A DNA stretch of 64,000 nt from an uncultured Phocaeicola sp. (GTDB taxonomy: Bacteria; Bacteroidota; Bacteroidia; Bacteroidales; Bacteroidaceae), in assembly GCA_948566455.1 (NCBI GenBank), contig CAOYQO010000004.1, positions 62,001 through 126,000 of the forward strand, in the 5' to 3' direction. This document shows, piece by piece, positions 58,944 through 64,000 of this stretch. The notes under the pieces are model-generated. The model did no database searches and was not told where the DNA came from. It saw only the letters and a program-made list of their open reading frames with translations. A program made the translations under genes and the position numbers. Each line of letters opens with the position of its first letter. The first letter of the stretch is position 1.

Positions 58944-59564
58944 ATGAAAGCTTTATTTATAACCCTGAGTTTATTATTTGCCGCAGTAGCCGGCACAGTA
59001 TATGCAGCTAACGAAAAAGACCCGCAGGTTAGCGAAATTCGTAAAGTTGAGGCTTTCTCCTCCGTTGAGGTGACGTCCGTAGCGACAGTGTACTTCACGC
59101 AGAGCAACAACTACTCTCTGAAAATAGAAGGCAGGGAAGAATATGTGACTACCACGACTACCGAAGTGAAGAACGACCGTCTCATCATCGGCTTCAAGAA
59201 TAAGAAGGATGGCAACAACAACCGCAACAAAGGTGTGACTATCTACTTGACCGCTCCCGACCTGAAGAACGTGGAATTCAGTGGTGTCGGCTCATTCAAT
59301 TGCAATGAAACGTTGAAACTGAGCGATGTGAAGTTTGAAATAGAAGGCGTGGGCAAGGTAAATGTGGAAGACCTGACGTGCAATTCATTGGTAGTGAAGA
59401 TGGAAGGCGTGGGCAAGGCGGATATCCATGTGAATTGTGACCGTTTGCGTGCCAGTATGGAAGGTGTAGGTAGCGTTACGCTGAGCGGACGTGCGGGGCA
59501 AGCCGACATTTCAAAAGGAGGCATTGGTGGTGTGAATACACGTAACCTGAAAGTAGGAGAGTGA
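58944..59564 (+). CDS. GIN-domain (DUF2807) exported protein
   Basis: Putative periplasmic or surface protein of 206 residues with a signal peptide (KALFITLSLLFAAVAGTVYA, cleaved before ANEK). The rest is a beta-solenoid-like 'head GIN' domain with recurring EGVGK/GVGS turns (FSGVGSFNC, EIEGVGKVNV, KMEGVGKADI, SMEGVGSVTL, KGGIGGVNT) about 20 residues apart. The biochemical role of the family is not known. It lies 31 bp before pair 5 and is probably in the same transcript. It could be cargo or a partner of the permeases, which is speculation. Confidence 0.85.
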   Translation: MKALFITLSLLFAAVAGTVYAANEKDPQVSEIRKVEAFSSVEVTSVATVYFTQSNNYSLKIEGREEYVTTTTTEVKNDRLIIGFKNKKDGNNNRNKGVTIYLTAPDLKNVEFSGVGSFNCNETLKLSDVKFEIEGVGKVNVEDLTCNSLVVKMEGVGKADIHVNCDRLRASMEGVGSVTLSGRAGQADISKGGIGGVNTRNLKVGE

Positions 59565-59595
59565 CTATTGTCATTATAAACCGTAAGTAAATGAT

Positions 59596-60888
59596 ATGAT
59601 TAAACAATATTTTACGCAAGCATGGGCGCAGCTACGGCAACAGCCGATAATCAGTGCTGTCAGCATAGCCGGTACGGCACTTGCCATCTTTCTCATCATG
59701 TTGGTGGTGATGATGCAACAAGTCAAAGTGGCACCTTTTGCACCGGAAAGCAACCGCGACCGCTTCCTGCACGCCCATTATATGAGCATTACAAACCAAA
59801 ATTGGGGGGGCGGAAGCAGCAACGGTCCTATGAGTGCGAAGACTGCACGCGAGTGCTTTCAGATATTGAAAACTCCCGAAGCAGTAACTATTTATACTTG
59901 TATGGTAATCTCCACTCCGGTCAACCTTCCGGGACAACCTTCCATAGGTATCGACCTGTTGCAGACGGATGATATTTTCTGGCGTGTGTTCGATTTCTCG
60001 TTTATCGGCGGGAAGCCTTATGATAAGGCAACGTTCGATGCTGGGCTGCCGGTGGCGGTTATTACGGAAAGTGTGGCAAAGAAACTGTTTCAAAGTACGG
60101 ATGTTGAAGGACGTGAGTTTCTGTTGAACCATGCACCTTATAAGGTAATAGGAGTAGTGAAGGATGTTTCTACCTTGGCTACAACCGCATACGGACAAGT
60201 ATGGGTACCTTATACCTCGACAGAGATAACGAAAGATACGTGGAGTGATGAGCATATGGGCATGATGAGTTGTACCATCCTAGCACGTGATCGCGACGAC
60301 TTTGATGCCATCCGTGAGGAAGCGGAACGGCGCAGACAGGAGTATAATGTATTGATTGGTGCCGATGGTTACGAGTTGATTTATCGTAACCGCCCCTACG
60401 ACCAAGAGAAAAGTGCAATAGCCTTTGCTGCCAATCTGGAACCGGACGTGGACCAGGCACGCAGGCAGAGACTGATAATCTTTGTCATCCTGCTGATAGT
60501 GCCTGCCATCAATCTGAGTAGTATGACGCAGAGCCGCCTTCGTCAGCGCGTGGCTGAAATAGGCGTGCGCCGTGCATTTGGCAGTACACGGCTGGAACTG
60601 ATGGGACAAATCATTGCCGAGAATCTTGTAGTGACCCTGATGGCCGGTGTACTGGGACTATTGCTCAGTGTGGCATTTGCTTATTTAGGTAATACATTAT
60701 TGTTTGCGCAGGAGTTCAGTCAGACTCTAAGCCCTCCGGCAGTGAATACTAGCATATTGTTGCATGCTTCCACCTTTGGCTGGGCATTGTTGTTCTGCTT
60801 CATATTGAATTTATTGAGTTCCGGTATTCCGGCATGGCGTGCATCGAGAGTAGGAATTGTAAATGCATTGGGCGGACGCCTGCATTAA
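59596..60888 (+). CDS. FtsX/MacB-like ABC permease, pair 5, type A
   Basis: A 430-residue protein that begins IKQYFTQAWAQLRQQPII. The stretch SAKTARECFQILKTPEAVTI is shared with pair 6 type A (SVRTGRECFRALTTPEAVTL), so pairs 5 and 6 look like the youngest duplication. The periplasmic domain has ITESVAKKLFQSTDVEGREF. The coupling motif is VAEIGVRRAFGSTRLELMGQ. The C terminus GIVNALGGRLH departs from the usual SLN ending. 33 bp separate it from its B partner. Confidence 0.84.
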   Translation: MIKQYFTQAWAQLRQQPIISAVSIAGTALAIFLIMLVVMMQQVKVAPFAPESNRDRFLHAHYMSITNQNWGGGSSNGPMSAKTARECFQILKTPEAVTIYTCMVISTPVNLPGQPSIGIDLLQTDDIFWRVFDFSFIGGKPYDKATFDAGLPVAVITESVAKKLFQSTDVEGREFLLNHAPYKVIGVVKDVSTLATTAYGQVWVPYTSTEITKDTWSDEHMGMMSCTILARDRDDFDAIREEAERRRQEYNVLIGADGYELIYRNRPYDQEKSAIAFAANLEPDVDQARRQRLIIFVILLIVPAINLSSMTQSRLRQRVAEIGVRRAFGSTRLELMGQIIAENLVVTLMAGVLGLLLSVAFAYLGNTLLFAQEFSQTLSPPAVNTSILLHASTFGWALLFCFILNLLSSGIPAWRASRVGIVNALGGRLH

Positions 60889-60921
60889 TCGCTCATCACT
60901 AAACATTAATCACTGAAAGAA

Positions 60922-62160
60922 ATGACTAAGAAACTTCTTACACAGATAAAGAATGAATGGCTCTCAAACCTATGGTTAGCGTTGGAGTTGCTGGTGGTGA
61001 GCGTAGTGATGTGGTATGTGGTGGACTACCTTTATACCCGTGCTGCCACTTACCTGGAACCGCGAGGTTTCAACATAGAGCATTGCTATCTCATTGAATT
61101 GGGTGAACTGACACCGAAGAGTCCCGATTATACGCCTGATAAGAGTAGGGATGACACACATGCGGATATTGCTGAATTGGTAGAACGCTTACGCCGCCGT
61201 CCGGAGGTGGAAGCTGTCAGCCTTTCGCAAAATTCGTATCCTTATAATGGAAGCAATAGTAGCGGGGAGGTGCGTTATGATACGCTTCAGTCACCCGGAT
61301 GGACTATCCGTAGAATGGTTACGCCGGACTTTGTTCGTGTCTTCCGCTATCAAGGTACACGGGGTGAAACGCCCGAACAGTTGGCGGAGATGTTGGAACG
61401 CGGTGAGTTTCTGGCTTCTGACAACCTTTATAGAAAGTACGACCGTAAGCTGACGGAGTTTGTAGGCAAGCGTTTCCAACTTTTTGGTGATACGACTAAA
61501 ACGTATCAACTGGGAGCATCCTTGCAGAATGTACGCTATCATGACTACGACCAGGCTCATTCTTCGTTTTGCTTTCTGGCTAAACAGTCTTTCTATTATG
61601 TAGGTCTGGAACTCTGTGTTCGCGTCCGCGAAGGGCAGGACAATAATTTTATTACAAAATTGAAGGAGGACAGTGAAAGCCAGTTCCGCATAGGCAACCT
61701 CTTTATTTCGGAGATTCGTTCGTTTCACGATATACGCCGCAATTTCCAGCAGGCATGGACCAATAATATCCGTAACTATGTGATGGGTATGGGATTTCTG
61801 CTGTTGAACATCTTCCTCGGACTGCTTGGAACATTCTGGTTCCGTACGCAGCAACGCCGTTCGGAGATTGCATTGCATAAAGCACATGGGGCAACAGACC
61901 GTGCCATCTTCAGCCGTCTGCTGAGTGAAGGCTTGCTGCTGTTAGCGGTTGTTACGCCTATTGCACTGGTCGTTGACTGGAACCTGGCGCATATGGAACT
62001 GAATTCATGGCGTAACGATACGACGTTGGAATGGGATAGATTGCTGTTCTGTGCAGGCATTAGTTTTGTATTAATGGCGTTGATGATTGCCATCGGTATC
62101 GGTATTCCGGCACGCAAGGCAATGAAGGTGCAGCCGGCTGAAGCCTTGCATGACGAATAA
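60922..62160 (+). CDS. FtsX/MacB-like ABC permease, pair 5, type B
   Basis: A 412-residue protein, the shortest B member. It begins TKKLLTQIKNEWLSNLWLA, shared with pair 6 type B (KNLLTQIKNEWRSNLFLL). The periplasmic domain is reduced (LASDNLYRKYDRKLTEFVGK) without an LFG motif. The coupling motif is RSEIALHKAHGATDRAIFSR, and the C terminus PAEALHDE. It is followed after 23 bp by pair 6. Confidence 0.83.
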   Translation: MTKKLLTQIKNEWLSNLWLALELLVVSVVMWYVVDYLYTRAATYLEPRGFNIEHCYLIELGELTPKSPDYTPDKSRDDTHADIAELVERLRRRPEVEAVSLSQNSYPYNGSNSSGEVRYDTLQSPGWTIRRMVTPDFVRVFRYQGTRGETPEQLAEMLERGEFLASDNLYRKYDRKLTEFVGKRFQLFGDTTKTYQLGASLQNVRYHDYDQAHSSFCFLAKQSFYYVGLELCVRVREGQDNNFITKLKEDSESQFRIGNLFISEIRSFHDIRRNFQQAWTNNIRNYVMGMGFLLLNIFLGLLGTFWFRTQQRRSEIALHKAHGATDRAIFSRLLSEGLLLLAVVTPIALVVDWNLAHMELNSWRNDTTLEWDRLLFCAGISFVLMALMIAIGIGIPARKAMKVQPAEALHDE

Positions 62161-62183
62161 GTTTTAAGATAAAACGAAATATT

Positions 62184-63464
62184 ATGATACGACTCTATTT
62201 TCTTCAGGCATTCTACCATTTGCGCGAGAACCCTATCATTACCTGGGTGTCTGTGTTAGGTACGGCAATGGCAATCTGCATGATTATGGTACTGGTTATT
62301 ACTTTCCAGGTGCGGCTCGTGGACTGTGAACCTGAAGTGAATCGCTCGCGTACACTTTATGTTCCTTATATGTCTGTGAAACAAAAAGGTGGATCAGATA
62401 ATGAGTCCGCTAATTCTTCCATGTCCGTGCGTACGGGTCGCGAATGTTTCCGTGCATTGACTACGCCCGAAGCTGTAACTTTGGCAAGTGGCGTTGATAA
62501 GGTTCGTGCTTCGGTTCCTTCCGGATCGAAGGCGACGGCAGATATGGTGCAAACCGATGAATCATTCTGGACGATTTTCAGTTTTCGTTTTCTGAGTGGC
62601 GCAGCGTTTACCAAGGCTGACTGTGATGCCGGATTACCGCGTGCTGTACTGGATGCCACCACTGCTCGTAGGCTGTTTGGTACTACCGATGCAGTGGGGC
62701 GTACCGTACAATTGAATTATGTCGACTATACCGTTGCCGGAGTGGTTGCTGATGTCTCTATGCTTGCTACGGCTGCTTATGCACAGATATGGGTGCCTTA
62801 TACTGCTGCGGGTGCGGAATCTATGTCCTGGCAGAATGATACAATGGGACCTATGCATGCCATTATCCTTGCCCGTTCATCTGCGGACTTTGATGCAATT
62901 CGTGAAGAAACAGAGTTATTGCGTAAAAAGTATAATGACGGGTTGCAAGATGTCGAAGTCTTTTATCGTGGACAGCCCGATACTCAATTGGCTTATCTTT
63001 ATCGTCGCTGGTATGCAGAACCTGATGTTTCGGGAGTGATGCTGCGTTATGCTATTGTTATTATCATTCTGCTTCTTGTTCCGGCTATTAACCTGTCCGG
63101 TATGACTCTTTCGCGCATGCGTCGCCGTATGGCTGAAATTGGAGTACGTAAGGCTTTCGGCGCTACGGGCGGCGAATTGATGCGTCAGGTCTTTTTCGAG
63201 AATCTGGTGTTGACGTTGCTGGCAGGTATTGTTGGCTTGGCACTGAGTTACGCTGCTACTTTTGTGTTGAACGGTTTCCTTTTCAGCAATTCGATGAACG
63301 CCTCGCTGAGTGGTGAGACTGCACTGACACCGGGGATGTTGCTGTCACCATGGGCCTTTATTGCAGCATTTGCATTCTGCCTCCTGATGAACGTGCTTTC
63401 CGCAGGTATTCCTGCATGGCGTGCTTCACGGATGAATATTACTGACGCTATTAATCAAAGATAG
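62184..63464 (+). CDS. FtsX/MacB-like ABC permease, pair 6, type A
   Basis: A 426-residue protein beginning IRLYFLQAFYHLRENPII. The periplasmic domain shows LDATTARRLFGTTDAVGRTV and DYTVAGVVADVSMLATAAYAQ. The coupling motif is MAEIGVRKAFGATGGELMRQ, and the C terminus NITDAINQR. The partner gene starts two bases after its stop. Closest relative in the window is pair 5 type A by the RECF-L-TPEAVT stretch. Confidence 0.84.
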   Translation: MIRLYFLQAFYHLRENPIITWVSVLGTAMAICMIMVLVITFQVRLVDCEPEVNRSRTLYVPYMSVKQKGGSDNESANSSMSVRTGRECFRALTTPEAVTLASGVDKVRASVPSGSKATADMVQTDESFWTIFSFRFLSGAAFTKADCDAGLPRAVLDATTARRLFGTTDAVGRTVQLNYVDYTVAGVVADVSMLATAAYAQIWVPYTAAGAESMSWQNDTMGPMHAIILARSSADFDAIREETELLRKKYNDGLQDVEVFYRGQPDTQLAYLYRRWYAEPDVSGVMLRYAIVIIILLLVPAINLSGMTLSRMRRRMAEIGVRKAFGATGGELMRQVFFENLVLTLLAGIVGLALSYAATFVLNGFLFSNSMNASLSGETALTPGMLLSPWAFIAAFAFCLLMNVLSAGIPAWRASRMNITDAINQR

Positions 63465-63466
63465 AT

Positions 63467-64000
63467 ATGAAGAACTTGCTGACACAAATAAAGAATGAAT
63501 GGCGGAGCAATCTTTTCCTGCTCGTAGAGTTACTGTTGGTTTTTGCAGTGCTGTGGTATATTGTTGACTGGGTTACCGTCACTGCACGTGTCTATCACGC
63601 TCCGATGGGGTTCGATACGGAGCATTGCTACAATCTCTCTTTCAATAGCCTGACTCCTAAATCTGCATTATACGATCCGGCTCTGACAGCCGAAGACGAT
63701 GTGGATGCTCTGCTTGAGATAACTGAACGTTTACGTCACCGTCCCGGTGTGGAGGCGGTTACTGTCTCACAAAACTGCTTCCCATATAATGAAGGGAGTA
63801 GTGGAGCATATTTTTATCTACAGGATACTATATGTGTCACTGCCCATCAGGTTTGGTCTGACCCGGATTTCTATCGTGTTTTCCGTTATCACACTGTTGA
63901 TGGTGGGGATGCGGATAAACTTGCTGCCGCTACTTCCGATCAGACTCTGGTTGTCACTTCCAATGTCACTGACAGATATCCTGAACTGAATATGCCTGAT
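63467..64000 (+). CDS. FtsX/MacB-like ABC permease, pair 6, type B, 3' end cut by window
   Basis: 178 codons are visible, starting KNLLTQIKNEWRSNLFLLV, then helix 1 (LVELLLVFAVLWYIVDWV) and the beginning of the periplasmic domain (GFDTEHCYNLSFNSLTPKSA, like GFNIEHCYLIELGELTPKSP in pair 5 type B). The frame is open at the right edge; coupling motif and C terminus lie outside. The cluster may continue with more pairs or with its regulator. Confidence 0.85.
   Translation, partial: MKNLLTQIKNEWRSNLFLLVELLLVFAVLWYIVDWVTVTARVYHAPMGFDTEHCYNLSFNSLTPKSALYDPALTAEDDVDALLEITERLRHRPGVEAVTVSQNCFPYNEGSSGAYFYLQDTICVTAHQVWSDPDFYRVFRYHTVDGGDADKLAAATSDQTLVVTSNVTDRYPELNMPD

Overview
The window looks like a chromosomal segment of a gut Bacteroides species. 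The reasons are: a bifunctional fucokinase/GDP-fucose enzyme (Fkp) of the B. fragilis type, a glutamate decarboxylase/glutaminase/antiporter cluster, a TonB-dependent receptor, several DUF families confined to Bacteroidales, almost no Shine-Dalgarno sequences, and repeated Bacteroides-type -7 boxes (TAnnTTTG). No rRNA, tRNA, CRISPR array, prophage or insertion sequence was seen.

Layout. 1-4.6 kb: housekeeping genes (fkp cut by the left edge, rlmH, a DUF4783 protein overlapping nadC). 4.8-6.3 kb: two paralogous one-helix membrane proteins of unknown role. 6.4-9.3 kb: an ECF sigma factor operon with a membrane-anchored beta-barrel protein and two exported DUF proteins. 9.5-10.4 kb: a nitronate monooxygenase/FabK-like flavoprotein. 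10.6-16.6 kb: GABA/acid-resistance cluster (gadC, an ion channel with an altered selectivity filter, glsA, gadB). 16.9-25.4 kb: an MFS transporter, then a heavy-metal RND pump fused to a TolC-like outer-membrane domain, its adaptor, and a LytS/LytTR two-component pair. 25.5-32.5 kb: alanine dehydrogenase, a 56-residue membrane protein, an M23 peptidase, a C69 dipeptidase and a phosphohexomutase. 33-39.8 kb (minus strand): a TonB-dependent receptor, a degenerate histidine kinase, an intact histidine kinase and a LytTR regulator, followed by GNAT and NudC-type genes. 39.9-45.6 kb: an ABC-F ATPase with an attenuator-like leader, a hybrid histidine kinase, cytidine deaminase and a LysM glucosaminidase. 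46.2-64 kb: one HlyD-type adaptor, one LolD/MacB-type ATPase and six consecutive pairs of FtsX/MacB-like permeases (the last cut by the right edge), with a GIN-domain exported protein between pairs four and five.

The most notable observations: (1) the six-pair permease array, served by a single ATPase and adaptor; (2) two near-identical 20-bp palindromic sites, each exactly 45 bp upstream of a sigma-54-like -24/-12 element, one before the adaptor and one before the ATPase, which would tie the two halves of the array to one enhancer-binding activator not present in the window; (3) a 5-codon leader peptide and two mutually exclusive stem-loops before the ABC-F gene; (4) five intergenic arrays with an exact 22-bp period, plus one with an 11-bp period, each of different sequence, all degenerate and without spacers; (5) a histidine kinase homologue lacking the phospho-acceptor His, N-box and G-box, translationally coupled to an intact kinase.

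Coordinates and motif comparisons were read by eye. Family names come from recognition of the protein sequences, without database searches.
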